Below, in pieces: positions 17,435-26,868 of a stretch of DNA of 64,000 bases (position 1 is its first letter; every line of letters begins with the position of its first letter). The stretch is from positions 15,147 through 79,146 of the forward strand of contig CAYOWK010000014.1 of NCBI GenBank assembly GCA_964407665.1, given 5' to 3'. A program made the translations under genes and the position numbers. The stretch is from CAYOWK01 sp964407665 (GTDB taxonomy: Bacteria; Pseudomonadota; Alphaproteobacteria; Caulobacterales; Hyphomonadaceae). The notes beneath the pieces are model-generated. The model ran no database searches, had not been told where the DNA came from, and saw only the letters and a program-made list of their open reading frames with translations.

Positions 17435-19672
17435 ATGCCCCGGTTGGCCAACCGTCTCCTCTCCCGCGTTTCCGGCGCAGTCATGCTCGCCGCCCTGCTG
17501 GGCGGATGTGCGACCGGCGTGGAAACCGCCGCGCCGGCGGCGGTGGTCGAGGCAGCTGCTCCCAAGGCGCCGGTTCTGGATGCGGTGACGCAGGCGCAGC
17601 TGGCGTCCAATCCGCTTCTGCAGGCTTGGAAGGGGCCGCATGGCGGCCAGCCTGCGTTTGACACGATGTCGATCGCACAGGTTTCGGCGGCGATGGAAGC
17701 GGGCATGGCGGCGGAGCTGGCCGAGATCGACCTGATCGCCAACAGCCCCGAGGCCCCGACCTTCGCCAACACGATCGAGGCGATGCAGCGGACCGGCGAT
17801 GCGCTCGACCGGGCGTCGACGTTCTACGGCATCTGGAGCTCGAACCTGTCGACGCCCGAGTTCAGGGCGGTTCAGAAGGATCTGGCGCCGAAGCTGGCCG
17901 ACCATTCCTCGAAGATCCTGCAGAACGAAAAACTGTTTGCGCGCATCAAGGCCGTCTACGACGGGCGCGGGGCGGCGAAACTGACGCCGGAACAGGCGCG
18001 GCTGCTGGAAGGCACGTATGACCGCTACCAGCTCAACGGCGCGACGCTGCAGGGCGCGGCCAAGGCGCGGTATGCGGCGATCAACCAGGAGCTGGCGCAG
18101 CTCCACACCGAGTTCTCGAACAACCTGCTGGCCGATGAAGAGGGCTGGGTCACCTATCTGACGAAGGCGCAGATTGGCGGCCTGCCGGAGGATTTCGTGG
18201 CGGCGTCGGCGGCGGCCGCAAAAGCTGCGGGCAAGGACGGGCAGTACGCGATCACCAACACGCGTTCGTCGATGGACCCGTTCCTCACCTACTCGACGGA
18301 CCGCAAGCTGCGCGAGCAGGTCTGGCGCAACTACTACAACCGCGGAAACAATGGCGATGCGCATGACAACAATGCGCTGATCGTGAAGATCCTGAAGCTG
18401 CGCGATGAACGCGTCGGCCTGCTTGGCTACGATACGTATGCGGCCTGGCAGATGAAGGACAACATGGCCACGGACCCGAAGCAGGCCGAGGCGCTGATGG
18501 AGACGGTCTGGAAGGCGGCGGTGAAACGCTCGCACGAGGAGATCGCCGACATGCAGGCGCTGGCCGACGCCGAGGCGAAGGCCGCCAAGACAGCGAAGAT
18601 TACGATCGAGCCTTGGGACTACCGCTTCTATGCGGAGAAGGTGCGCAAGGCGAAGTACGATCTCGATGGCGATGAGCTGAAGGCGTACCTGCAGCTCGAC
18701 CGGCTGCGCGAGGGCATGTTCTATGTCGCGGGCGAGCTGTTCGGCTTCGCCTTTGCTCCGGTCCCGGACGGGCAGATCCCGGTCTTCCACCCGGACGTGA
18801 AGGTGTGGGAGGTGACGGACAAGGCGTCGGGCGCGCATGTCGGCTACTGGTATCTCGATCCTTTCGCGCGGCAGGGCAAGCGTTCGGGCGCGTGGGCGAG
18901 CATGTACCGCTCGCACTCGACGTTCGACGGCAAGGAGACAGTGCTTGCGTCCAACAACTCGAACTTCGTGAAGCCGGCGCCGGGCGAGCCCGTGCTGGTG
19001 TCGTTCGATGACGCCGAGACCTTCTTCCACGAATTCGGCCACGCGCTGCACTTCCTCTCGTCCAACACGGTCTATCCCGGATCGAACGGCGGCGTGCGCG
19101 ACTACACCGAGTTCCACTCGCAGCTGCTTGAGCGCTGGGTGCTGACGAAGCCGGTGATCGACAACTTCCTCGTTCACTACAAGACAGGCGAGCCGATGCC
19201 GGATGCGCTGGTCGCCAAGATCCGGAACGCTTCGACGTTCAACCAGGGCTTCCAGACTGTGGAATTCCTCGGGTCTGCGATCATGGACATGAAGTTCCAC
19301 CTTGCTGACCCGGCGGGCCTTGATGTGCAGGCGTTCGAGAAGGCTGAGCTCGAGAAGCTGGGTATGCCGAAGGAAATCCCGATGCGTCACCGCTCGACGC
19401 AGTTCGGACACGTGTTCTCCAGCGAGGGGTATGCGGCGGGCTACTACGGCTATCTGTGGGCCGACGTGCTGACCTCGGACGCCGCCGAAGCCTTCATCGA
19501 GGCGCCGGGGGGCTTCTACGACAAGGCCGTCGCCAAGCGGATCGTGGAGCTGCTGTATGCGCCCCGCAACGCCGTCGATCCGGCTGAGGCCTACCGCGCC
19601 TTCCGGGGCCGCGACGCCACGTCGGATGCGCTGATGCGCGATCGCGGATTTGCGCCGCCGAAGGGGAAGTAG
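17435..19672 (+). CDS. dcp: M3 family metallopeptidase (peptidyl-dipeptidase Dcp type), lipoprotein-like
   Basis: Zinc peptidase of 745 residues. The HExxH motif is in FFHEFGHALHFLSS near residue 532, with the third ligand region ARxYTEFHSQLLERW downstream, as in Dcp/oligopeptidase A. The N-terminus MLAALLGGCATGVETAA is a lipoprotein or export signal, so the enzyme acts on peptides in the periplasm instead of the cytoplasm. It trims C-terminal dipeptides from peptides in the known family. A hairpin at 19687-19712 follows the stop. Confidence 0.93.
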   Translation: MPRLANRLLSRVSGAVMLAALLGGCATGVETAAPAAVVEAAAPKAPVLDAVTQAQLASNPLLQAWKGPHGGQPAFDTMSIAQVSAAMEAGMAAELAEIDLIANSPEAPTFANTIEAMQRTGDALDRASTFYGIWSSNLSTPEFRAVQKDLAPKLADHSSKILQNEKLFARIKAVYDGRGAAKLTPEQARLLEGTYDRYQLNGATLQGAAKARYAAINQELAQLHTEFSNNLLADEEGWVTYLTKAQIGGLPEDFVAASAAAAKAAGKDGQYAITNTRSSMDPFLTYSTDRKLREQVWRNYYNRGNNGDAHDNNALIVKILKLRDERVGLLGYDTYAAWQMKDNMATDPKQAEALMETVWKAAVKRSHEEIADMQALADAEAKAAKTAKITIEPWDYRFYAEKVRKAKYDLDGDELKAYLQLDRLREGMFYVAGELFGFAFAPVPDGQIPVFHPDVKVWEVTDKASGAHVGYWYLDPFARQGKRSGAWASMYRSHSTFDGKETVLASNNSNFVKPAPGEPVLVSFDDAETFFHEFGHALHFLSSNTVYPGSNGGVRDYTEFHSQLLERWVLTKPVIDNFLVHYKTGEPMPDALVAKIRNASTFNQGFQTVEFLGSAIMDMKFHLADPAGLDVQAFEKAELEKLGMPKEIPMRHRSTQFGHVFSSEGYAAGYYGYLWADVLTSDAAEAFIEAPGGFYDKAVAKRIVELLYAPRNAVDPAEAYRAFRGRDATSDALMRDRGFAPPKGK

Positions 19673-19686
19673 GTTGAGCCGCGGCT

Positions 19687-19712
19687 GGCGGCCCTCCGCG
19701 CGGAGGGTCGCC
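19687..19712. terminator. Hairpin between convergent genes, possible bidirectional terminator
   Basis: An 11-base-pair stem with one G-T pair (CCCTCCGCGCGGAGGG at its core) lies between the stop of the M3 peptidase and that of the convergent acyltransferase. No T run follows on either strand, so termination is only likely. Confidence 0.4.
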
Positions 19713-19724
19713 ACCATGCCCGGC

Positions 19725-20921
19725 CTAGCCTGCTGCAGGCTGCGCGGAGCCTGAGCTCGCCATCCCACGCTTCAGCCCGAACAGCGGTCGTAGCAGACCG
19801 ACCCTGCGGGCGATTTCGTAGCAGAGCACGCAGGCGGCGGCTGTCGTGGCGATGAGGACTGGCGCCTCGATCCACAGCGGCCACTGGAGAGGGTCGAGAT
19901 AGAAGCCTGCGACGACGATCACGGTCTGGTGGATGATGTAGAACGGGAAGATGGCGTCGGTGAGGTAGCGTCGGATGGGGCCGTCATGGCCGCGCAGGTG
20001 GCGGCTTGCGAAGCCGAAGAGGGCGAGGATGAGGCTCCAGGCCACGGAGGAGCGCAGCGCCCGGATCACCAACGTCACGCCGTCTTCCGGCAGCTGTGTC
20101 TCAAGATAGTCCTCGCCGGTCTGCCAGAGCAGCCACGCCGTGAGGCCGATGACGAGCGCCATCCACCGCAGGCGCTCTGCCGCCAGGAAGAAGGCGGCGT
20201 TCTTCGCGATGGCGTAGCCCATCAGGAAGCCGCCGAAATACAGGGCGTGGTTGTGCCAGTCGTCGACCAGGGCGTGGGTGTCGCCGAAGAGCGGGAACAG
20301 GGTGACCCGGAGCAGGAGGATCGCGAGAACCGGCACGACGAGCAGGGCTGGCGGCCAGAGCAGAGGGGCGGCCAGCGCGGACGGAATGCGGCGGATCAGG
20401 GCGGCAGCGGGGATCAGGACGAGGCTGTAGGCGGCGATGTAGACCACGAACCAGAGGTGGTTCCAGGTCGGCGTGACCAGCGCCTCGCCGCTGACGGTCC
20501 AGTGGACGCCCGGTTGCAGGTACCGGGCGTAGAAATCGCCGAACGATCCGGAATAGTTCAGTCCCTGCACGATCTGGTAGAAGGTCTGCGGCGGCACAAT
20601 CACCAGAATGCCGAAGGCGAGCGGCGGCAGCAGCCGCCCCATCCGGGACACTGCGAAACCGCCCGCAGTCATCTTGTCCAGCATGAACCGGGACGCCGCG
20701 CCCGAGATGATGAACAGGAGCAGGAGCCGCCAGGGGCTGGAGAGCTGCATCAGCGGCTCGATGGTCGCGGACGCGCGGGTTGACTTCACATGCCAGTCCC
20801 ACGTCACGTAGAACATGCCGACATGGTAGAGGATCAGCAGGCCGAATGCGCCGATCCGCAGCCAGTCGAGATCGAGACGGCGGTCGGGGGAGACGGCGGA
20901 TGGAAGGCGTGGTGCAGTCAT
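19725..20921 (-). CDS. Acyltransferase 3 family membrane protein (OpgC/MdoC-like)
   Basis: Multi-pass inner-membrane acyltransferase of 398 residues. It begins with RRLDLDWLRIGAFGLLILYHVGMFY, containing the conserved LDWLR and the catalytic His of the family, and has about ten hydrophobic helices. Known relatives transfer acyl or succinyl groups to periplasmic glucans, O-antigen or other surface sugars. It is divergent from the LytTR regulator with 85 bases between start codons, an arrangement that suggests the regulator controls it. The acceptor is unknown. Confidence 0.87.
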   Translation of the reverse strand: MTAPRLPSAVSPDRRLDLDWLRIGAFGLLILYHVGMFYVTWDWHVKSTRASATIEPLMQLSSPWRLLLLFIISGAASRFMLDKMTAGGFAVSRMGRLLPPLAFGILVIVPPQTFYQIVQGLNYSGSFGDFYARYLQPGVHWTVSGEALVTPTWNHLWFVVYIAAYSLVLIPAAALIRRIPSALAAPLLWPPALLVVPVLAILLLRVTLFPLFGDTHALVDDWHNHALYFGGFLMGYAIAKNAAFFLAAERLRWMALVIGLTAWLLWQTGEDYLETQLPEDGVTLVIRALRSSVAWSLILALFGFASRHLRGHDGPIRRYLTDAIFPFYIIHQTVIVVAGFYLDPLQWPLWIEAPVLIATTAAACVLCYEIARRVGLLRPLFGLKRGMASSGSAQPAAG

Positions 20922-21006
20922 CTCTCGCTCCAGTCAGGTCGCCAGCGATGAAAGCGGAACCGGGCGCTGACGCCACCAGCAAGCCGCAGGCGGGTGATGG
21001 GCGGGG

Positions 21007-21870
21007 ATGACCAGTCGAGGAAATGGGACGTCCGGCAGGGCTTTCGGGACAAGCGGCGGATGGGTCGACTGGACGGTCATTGCAATTGGCGCATGTGTCG
21101 GCGCCGCCATTGGGGTGGTGAACGCAACGTCTCTATTGATGGAATACGAGGCGGCCGGGCTCCGGATTGGTGTCTGGGAGCCGTGGGTCTGGGAGTTCTC
21201 TTCCGCCCCGGTCGTGGTGGCGCTGCTGCCTGCCGTGGGGTGGATGGTCGGGCGCTTTCCGCCTGTCCGGAAGGGCTGGCCGCTGTTCCTGGCCGCCCAC
21301 ATCGCGGGCGCCACGGCGTTCTCGGCTGTTCATATCGCTGGAATGGTGGGTATCCGGAAGCTCGTCTACGCAGCCGTCGGCAAGACCTACACATTCGTCG
21401 GGCCTGACCGGGAGCCAGCGCTTGAGCTGCTCTACGAGTGGCGCAAGGACGCGCTGACCTATGTCGCCATTGCCGGAGTCATCTGGCTCTGGCGCAACTG
21501 GCGCGTCGCTGGCGCAGCCGAGGCGGTCCGGCCGGAGGGGGCGGGCCAGCGGATCGAGGTGCGCGATGGGGGCAGAGTTACGTTTCTGGACATGCCCGAT
21601 GTCGTTTCGGTGGAAGCGGCGGGCAATTATGTCGAGCTGCACGCCGCCGGACGGGTGCATCTGGCGCGCGGCACGCTGGCCTCGTTCGAGACGCGCCTTG
21701 CGGAGGCGGGGTTCCTGCGCGTGCACCGGTCCCGGCTGGTGAATCCCCGCCGCATCCGCTCCTACAAATCGACCGCGTCCGGTGATTTCGAGATCGAGCT
21801 CGATGACGGGCGGCTGGTGACTGGCAGCCGCAGGTATCGCGAGGCGTTGCGGGGCTTGAGCGGCGGTTAG
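21007..21870 (+). CDS. Membrane-anchored LytTR-domain transcriptional regulator
   Basis: A 287-residue protein with four predicted transmembrane helices in residues about 20-165 (for example WTVIAIGACVGAAIGVV) and a C-terminal LytTR DNA-binding domain (residues about 180-285) showing VVSVEAAGNYVELHAAGR, FLRVHRSRLVNPRRIRSY and GRLVTGSRRYREALR. No receiver domain is present, so the membrane part is the probable sensor. LytTR proteins bind direct repeats upstream of target genes; the divergent acyltransferase promoter between 20922 and 21006 is the obvious first target. Confidence 0.9.
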   Translation: MTSRGNGTSGRAFGTSGGWVDWTVIAIGACVGAAIGVVNATSLLMEYEAAGLRIGVWEPWVWEFSSAPVVVALLPAVGWMVGRFPPVRKGWPLFLAAHIAGATAFSAVHIAGMVGIRKLVYAAVGKTYTFVGPDREPALELLYEWRKDALTYVAIAGVIWLWRNWRVAGAAEAVRPEGAGQRIEVRDGGRVTFLDMPDVVSVEAAGNYVELHAAGRVHLARGTLASFETRLAEAGFLRVHRSRLVNPRRIRSYKSTASGDFEIELDDGRLVTGSRRYREALRGLSGG

Positions 21871-22000
21871 GCAGCCGTTCCGGCCGACCGGGCTGGCGCG
21901 TCAATCTGACAAAAACAGCGGCGGGGTGGTTTTCCCCTGCTGCTGCACTGGTTATGGCTGGATCCGGCATGCGGGGGCGGCGTGCGGGTGGAGGGATTCG

Positions 22001-23239
22001 ATGGACACCTTGCCGGAATGGTGGCCGGAGTGGGCGCATCTGCCGCCCTGGGCGATCGACGCCTGGACCTATTTCATGACGATCTGGGATCAGGGTGTGT
22101 TCGATCTCACCTACGGCCAGATCTTCACGGTGCTGGGCGTGTTCCTTGTGTCGCTGATCGTCAGGGGGCTGTTTGCCCGCACCATCGTTCGAGGCATCAC
22201 GCGGGCGGCGGCGGGCACGCAGACGCATCTGGATGACGCTCTCGTCAAGTCGATCTCGGAGCCCCTGAAGCTCGTCCCGGTCATCATCGGCGTCTACATT
22301 GCGATGAACATGATCGAGCTGGCGGAAGAGGCGCGGACCGCCGCCGACGCCATCCTGCAGTCGCTTGTCGCCATCTCGATCTTCTGGACGCTGAGCCGGG
22401 CGGCGGGCGCGTTCTCGTTCATTCTCGGCAGCTACGAGAAGTCGCTGGGCTGGATGATCAAGACGTTTCAGGTGCTGTTCCTGGCGATGGGCCTGGCGGC
22501 GATCCTGGAGATCTGGGGCATCCCGATCCTGCCCGTTCTGGGCGGCCTCGGCGTGTTCGGCGTGGCGCTGGCGTTCGGCGCACAGGACCTGTTCAAGAAC
22601 CTGATCTCGGGCATCTTCATCCTCATCGAGAAGCGGTTCGTGCCGGGTGAGTGGATCCAGGTCGAGGGCGTGGTGGAAGGGACGGTCGAGCAGATCGGGT
22701 TCCGGTCGACCACCATCCGGCAGTTCGACAAGGCGCCGGTCTATGTGCCCAACGGCGCGTTCGCGGATGCGCCGGTCATCAACTATAGCCGCATGACGCA
22801 TCGCAGGATCAAGTGGATGATCGGGCTGGAGTACCGGTCGACGGTCGAGCAGCTGAAATACATCTGCGACGAGATCGAGGCCTATCTCTGGACCAGCGAC
22901 GCGTTTGCGCGGCCGCCCGAGACCCCACTGCAGGTGGCGGTGGATTCGTTCAACGAAAGCTCGATCGACATCTCGCTGACCTGCTTCACGCGAACCACCC
23001 GGTACGATGACTGGATGGGAGAGAAGGAACAGCTGGCCTACCGGATCATGGAGATCGTGAAGGCGGCCGGAACCGATTTCGCGTTCCCGAGCCGGACGCT
23101 CTATGTCCACGAAGCGGACAGGCCGGAGCCGTTTGTGCCGCCGGCGCCCAGCGAGGCGGCGCGGCGTCTGCGCCAGGAACGGCTTGGCGAAACCGTAAAG
23201 CAGGTTTCGGTCAGCCGCGGGGACGACGACGGCGAGTAG
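22001..23239 (+). CDS. Mechanosensitive ion channel, MscS family
   Basis: Inner-membrane small-conductance channel of 412 residues. It has transmembrane helices near 45-65, 80-110 and 140-160, then the pore helix region GGLGVFGVALAFGAQDLFKNL rich in Gly and Ala, followed by the beta domain IEKRFVPGEWIQVEG and FRSTTIRQFDKAPVYVPN. These are typical of MscS. It releases solutes on hypo-osmotic shock. The ATG at 22001 has GGAGGG upstream. The 3' end is six bases from the convergent DUF2336 gene. Confidence 0.93.
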   Translation: MDTLPEWWPEWAHLPPWAIDAWTYFMTIWDQGVFDLTYGQIFTVLGVFLVSLIVRGLFARTIVRGITRAAAGTQTHLDDALVKSISEPLKLVPVIIGVYIAMNMIELAEEARTAADAILQSLVAISIFWTLSRAAGAFSFILGSYEKSLGWMIKTFQVLFLAMGLAAILEIWGIPILPVLGGLGVFGVALAFGAQDLFKNLISGIFILIEKRFVPGEWIQVEGVVEGTVEQIGFRSTTIRQFDKAPVYVPNGAFADAPVINYSRMTHRRIKWMIGLEYRSTVEQLKYICDEIEAYLWTSDAFARPPETPLQVAVDSFNESSIDISLTCFTRTTRYDDWMGEKEQLAYRIMEIVKAAGTDFAFPSRTLYVHEADRPEPFVPPAPSEAARRLRQERLGETVKQVSVSRGDDDGE

Positions 23240-23245
23240 GCTGGA

Positions 23246-24340
23246 TCAGGCGGCGCGGGTGGCGGAGGCGGCGCGGACTTTCCAGAAGCGGAGGGCGCGC
23301 TGGGCTGCCGCGGCCGGCACCTGCTCGTAGAGCTGGCCAAAGGCTTCCGCCTTTGAGAGGCCTTGCGAGTCGCCGGACACGAGGATGCAGATGGTGACGA
23401 AGAGGCCGCGGTCGAAGTTGGCGCCCTTGCAGAGCATCGCCAGCGCGTCGAGGTCGCCCGTGTCGACCAGCTTCCGGGCGATGTCGAATTCGATATCCGT
23501 CAGGCGCGAGAAGGCGATCATGAATGCCGTGCGGCGATTGTCGCGCAGCAGCTGAACGAGAACTGGCGGCTTGAGTTCGTTGCGGCGCTCCAGCAGGGCG
23601 ACGTGGTCAAGCGCGGTTTCGTAATCGCCGGGCAGCGCGCCGTAGGCAGTGGAAAGATGGTTGCGGCTGGCGGCGAGCGCAGCTTCGAGTTCGGACGGCG
23701 AGACGCCGTGGAATTTCCGCATGATCTCGCGGCGCAGCGAGTGCTCCACCTTGAGATAGACGTTGTTCAGGAGGTCGAGCGGGACCTGCTGGTTGCGGAC
23801 GAAGGGGGCGTGCAGGACGGGATTGTCGGCGGCGCGGTCCGCGACGATCTCGAACGTCTCGCGGCCGATACGCGCGCGCGGATTTTCAAGCAGGGCGGCG
23901 ACAACACGGTCTTCGCCGCGCTGGACGAGCGCGCTGGAGACTTCCTCGCAGATGTCGGTTCGGCGGGTAACCGCCATCATGTGCTCCTGGCCCTTTTGCT
24001 GGATGACATCGAGGATGTCGCGCTGGGTCAGGGCCGTCGATTTCTCGATCACGGGGCGGGCGACGTCGATCTCGTCAAGGGCAAGGCGGCGGGCCGTGCG
24101 GGCGAGCGGTGCGGTGCTTGTGGCGATCTTGCGGGCGAGCTCAGCGCGAACCTGGGTTTCCATGTCGGCGGCGACCGCTTCGAATATCTCGTCGAACAAG
24201 GCGCCTTCGGCCGGGGTCCGTGCGGTGTCGTCTTCCAGGAACACGTCCGTGACCTGACGGAGAAGCTCGCGCCGTTTTTCGCTGGACGTCTCCTTGGCGA
24301 GGTCCAGCAGCAGCGCGAAATTGCCTTTTGCAGACGCCAT
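23246..24340 (-). CDS. DUF2336 domain-containing protein
   Basis: A soluble, almost entirely alpha-helical protein of 364 residues. The helical repeats (RREIMRKFHGVSPSELEAAL, LLRDNRRTAFMIAFSRL) and the overall length match DUF2336, a HEAT-like family nearly confined to alphaproteobacteria and of unknown role. GGAGG precedes the ATG. A TTAACC half-site lies about 45 bases upstream on the coding strand (around 24389), compatible with CtrA control, though a single half-site is weak evidence. Confidence 0.88.
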   Translation of the reverse strand: MASAKGNFALLLDLAKETSSEKRRELLRQVTDVFLEDDTARTPAEGALFDEIFEAVAADMETQVRAELARKIATSTAPLARTARRLALDEIDVARPVIEKSTALTQRDILDVIQQKGQEHMMAVTRRTDICEEVSSALVQRGEDRVVAALLENPRARIGRETFEIVADRAADNPVLHAPFVRNQQVPLDLLNNVYLKVEHSLRREIMRKFHGVSPSELEAALAASRNHLSTAYGALPGDYETALDHVALLERRNELKPPVLVQLLRDNRRTAFMIAFSRLTDIEFDIARKLVDTGDLDALAMLCKGANFDRGLFVTICILVSGDSQGLSKAEAFGQLYEQVPAAAAQRALRFWKVRAASATRAA

Positions 24341-24513
24341 GAGCGTTTGCCTCCCAACACGATCCCGGACGGCAGGTTACGCAGTTCCGGTTAAGGGGGG
24401 CTTATTGAGAAGTCGGCAATCTGGGGGAGTGGCCTGTCCAGGCGAGGGGGGCGCACGAGCTTGACCCTCCGCCAGAGCTGATCCGTCAAGGCCTCGAAGT
24501 TGGGGTTCAGAGC

Positions 24514-24912
24514 ATGAAGACCTTCGTTCGATTTCGGTCCTCCCAGTTTCCCGCCTACCCCGGCGAGGAGGATCAGATCAATCCCGGTCTCTGGGGGCAG
24601 CGTCTCGCGGAGCACCTGGCGAGACGTCTCGCGGAAAAAGGCATCAGTCCTGGACAGATTGTACTGGAGGACTGGGGATGCCTGCTGCCTGTGGACGTGG
24701 ACGGCCAAGCGATGGCGGTCTGTTGCGGCCACCAGGATGGCGACGATGACGAGTTCGTGATCTTCACGAATCCCGACCGCCCCGCCATGCGGCGCTGGTT
24801 CCGGAGCTTCGATCTCACCCAACCCTTGACGCGGCTGACGGGGGCCCTGGCCGAAATTCTGGAAGCGGACCCTCAAGTGCGAAACGTCGAGTGGAGCGCG
24901 CCGTCGCGGTGA
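24514..24912 (+). CDS. Conserved-looking protein of unknown function
   Basis: A 132-residue soluble protein with no signal. It begins MKTFVRFRSSQFPAYPGEED and contains LAEHLARRLAEKGISPGQ, a strongly hydrophobic core strand and an acidic loop (GHQDGDDDEF). The composition is that of a compact alpha/beta domain, perhaps an immunity-like or regulatory fold. I do not recognise it. It is convergent with uup. Confidence 0.65.
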   Translation: MKTFVRFRSSQFPAYPGEEDQINPGLWGQRLAEHLARRLAEKGISPGQIVLEDWGCLLPVDVDGQAMAVCCGHQDGDDDEFVIFTNPDRPAMRRWFRSFDLTQPLTRLTGALAEILEADPQVRNVEWSAPSR

Positions 24913-24965
24913 GGGGCCCCAAGCCCTCGGCCGCGCGCGCCTTCGGCGGCTCAAGGATACCGCTG

Positions 24966-26795
24966 TTACGTTGCGGACCGCTTTTCATCCAGCGTCAGCC
25001 ATTCCAGTTCTGCGGCTTCCAGCTCGGCGCGGGCGGCGGTCAGGCGGTTGGCGCGGACCTGGTAGGCCTTGGGGTCCTTCGTGAAGAGGGCGCTGTCGGC
25101 CATCGCGTCTTCCAGCGAGGTGATCTCCGCCTGCAGGCGCGGCATCAGCTTGTCGAGTTCGGTCAGCCGGTGCTGGTCCTTGAACGACAGCTTGACCGGA
25201 GGAGTCGACCTGGCGGCGACTTTTGGTCCGCCCTTCTCCGGCGCATCTGGCGTTGACGAGCGGAAGCTGGTGGCGGCCTTGGCCGAGCCGCGCTGGGAGA
25301 CGTAGTCAGCATAGCCGCCCGGCGTCTCCATCCAGATGCCGTCGCCTTCGGGCGTCAGGATGGAGGTGACGACGTTGTCGACGAAGGCGCGGTCGTGGCT
25401 GACGAGCAGGAGCGTGCCGTCGAATTCGGAGAGCATGTCCTCCAGGAGGTCCAGCGTCTCGATATCCAGATCGTTGGTCGGTTCGTCGAGCACCAGAAGG
25501 TTGGACGGCTTGGCCAGCGCCAGGGCGAGGGTGAGCCGGTTGCGTTCGCCGCCGGAGAGTTTCGAGACCGGCTGGCGGAGCTGGTTGCTCTCGAACATGA
25601 AGTCCTTGGCGTAGGCGGCGACGTGCTTGGGATGGCCCCGCACCATGATCTGGTCGCCGCCGAGCGGGGCCAGCGTATCCCAGAGCGTCTGGTCCTGCTT
25701 GAGCGACATGCGGGTCTGGTCGAGGTAGGCAATCTCGAGGTTCTTCGCGAGGCGGAGGTCACCCATGTCGGGCGGGAGCTGGCCGAGGATCAGTTTGAGC
25801 AGCGTCGTCTTGCCGGCGCCGTTGGGGCCGATCAGTCCAAGCCTATCGCCGCGCATGATGCGCAGGTTCAGGCCGCGCGCGATGGGGAGCGGACCATCCG
25901 GCGTCTGAAAGATTTTCGTGAGGCCTTTGGCGTCGATGACCAGACGGCTGGACTGCGCGCCGCTGTCGATGGCGAGGTTGGCGGTGTTGGCGGCGTCGTT
26001 GAGCGCGGTGCGCTTCTGCCGCTTTTCGGCGCGCATGTCCTGCAGGTTGCGGACGCGGCCCATGTTGCGCTTGCGGCGGGCGGTGACGCCCCGCGCCATC
26101 CAGCGCTCCTCGGCCTTGAGCTGGACCGACAGCTTGTCGAAGGCTTTTTCTTCTTCCGCCTCGACCTGTTCGACCCATTCCTCGAAATGCTTGTACCCCC
26201 GGTCGAGCGTGCGGACGACGCCCTGACGCAACCAGGCGACATCCGTGGAGACGTTCTCGAGGAAGCGACGGTCGTGGCTGACGATCAGGGCGGCCCCGCG
26301 GAAAGCCAGCAATTCCTTTTCAAGCAGTTCGATCGAGGCGACGTCGAGGTGGTTGGTCGGCTCGTCGAGCATCAGGATGTCGGGCTGGTGGGCGAAGGCG
26401 TGGGCAAGGGCGATGCGGCGTGACTGGCCGCCGGACGCCTTGGTCAGGTCCTGCTCGAAGGGGACGCTCCAGGTCAGAAGCTCGGATTCAGCGCGCCAGA
26501 TCTCGTCGATGTCGAGCCCGTCCGAGACATAGTCGAGGGCGGTGGCGAAGCCCTTGAAGTCCGGTTCCTGCCGGAGATAGCGCGAGGTGACGCCCGGCTG
26601 GATGAAGACTTCCCCGCCATCGGCTTCAAGCTGTCCGGCCAGAATGCGCATCAGCGTCGATTTGCCCGCCCCGTTGCGCCCAACAAGCGCCATGCGCTGG
26701 TTGCGCGACAGGGCGATATCGACCCCGAGAAACAGGGGGGAACTGCCCAGTGTCAGGCGAACATTGCGGAGAGCGGCGATAGGGGGCTGGGCCAT
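24966..26795 (-). CDS. uup: ABC-F family ATPase, Uup type
   Basis: Soluble protein of 609 residues with two ABC domains and no membrane segments. The first has LVGRNGAGKSTLMR, signature SGGQSRRIALA and LMLDEPTNHLD; the second has LIGPNGAGKTTLLK, signature LSGGERNRLTLA and LVLDEPTNDLD. The C-terminal coiled coil starting PPVKLSFKDQHRLTELDKL closely follows E. coli Uup, which separates it from EttA. Uup-type proteins act on the ribosome or on branched DNA; the role here is inferred from family only. Confidence 0.9.
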   Translation of the reverse strand: MAQPPIAALRNVRLTLGSSPLFLGVDIALSRNQRMALVGRNGAGKSTLMRILAGQLEADGGEVFIQPGVTSRYLRQEPDFKGFATALDYVSDGLDIDEIWRAESELLTWSVPFEQDLTKASGGQSRRIALAHAFAHQPDILMLDEPTNHLDVASIELLEKELLAFRGAALIVSHDRRFLENVSTDVAWLRQGVVRTLDRGYKHFEEWVEQVEAEEEKAFDKLSVQLKAEERWMARGVTARRKRNMGRVRNLQDMRAEKRQKRTALNDAANTANLAIDSGAQSSRLVIDAKGLTKIFQTPDGPLPIARGLNLRIMRGDRLGLIGPNGAGKTTLLKLILGQLPPDMGDLRLAKNLEIAYLDQTRMSLKQDQTLWDTLAPLGGDQIMVRGHPKHVAAYAKDFMFESNQLRQPVSKLSGGERNRLTLALALAKPSNLLVLDEPTNDLDIETLDLLEDMLSEFDGTLLLVSHDRAFVDNVVTSILTPEGDGIWMETPGGYADYVSQRGSAKAATSFRSSTPDAPEKGGPKVAARSTPPVKLSFKDQHRLTELDKLMPRLQAEITSLEDAMADSALFTKDPKAYQVRANRLTAARAELEAAELEWLTLDEKRSAT

Positions 26796-26868
26796 GCCCG
26801 CGCGTATGTGGGATACCCCCCCGCCCGGTCAAGGGCAGACAGGCGCCGCGCTGTCTGGTTCGCCAGAT

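Noticed and set aside
17342..19768. An 808-codon minus-strand open frame opposite the M3 peptidase
   Set aside because: Shadow frame; the plus strand has the HEFGHALH motif and family length.
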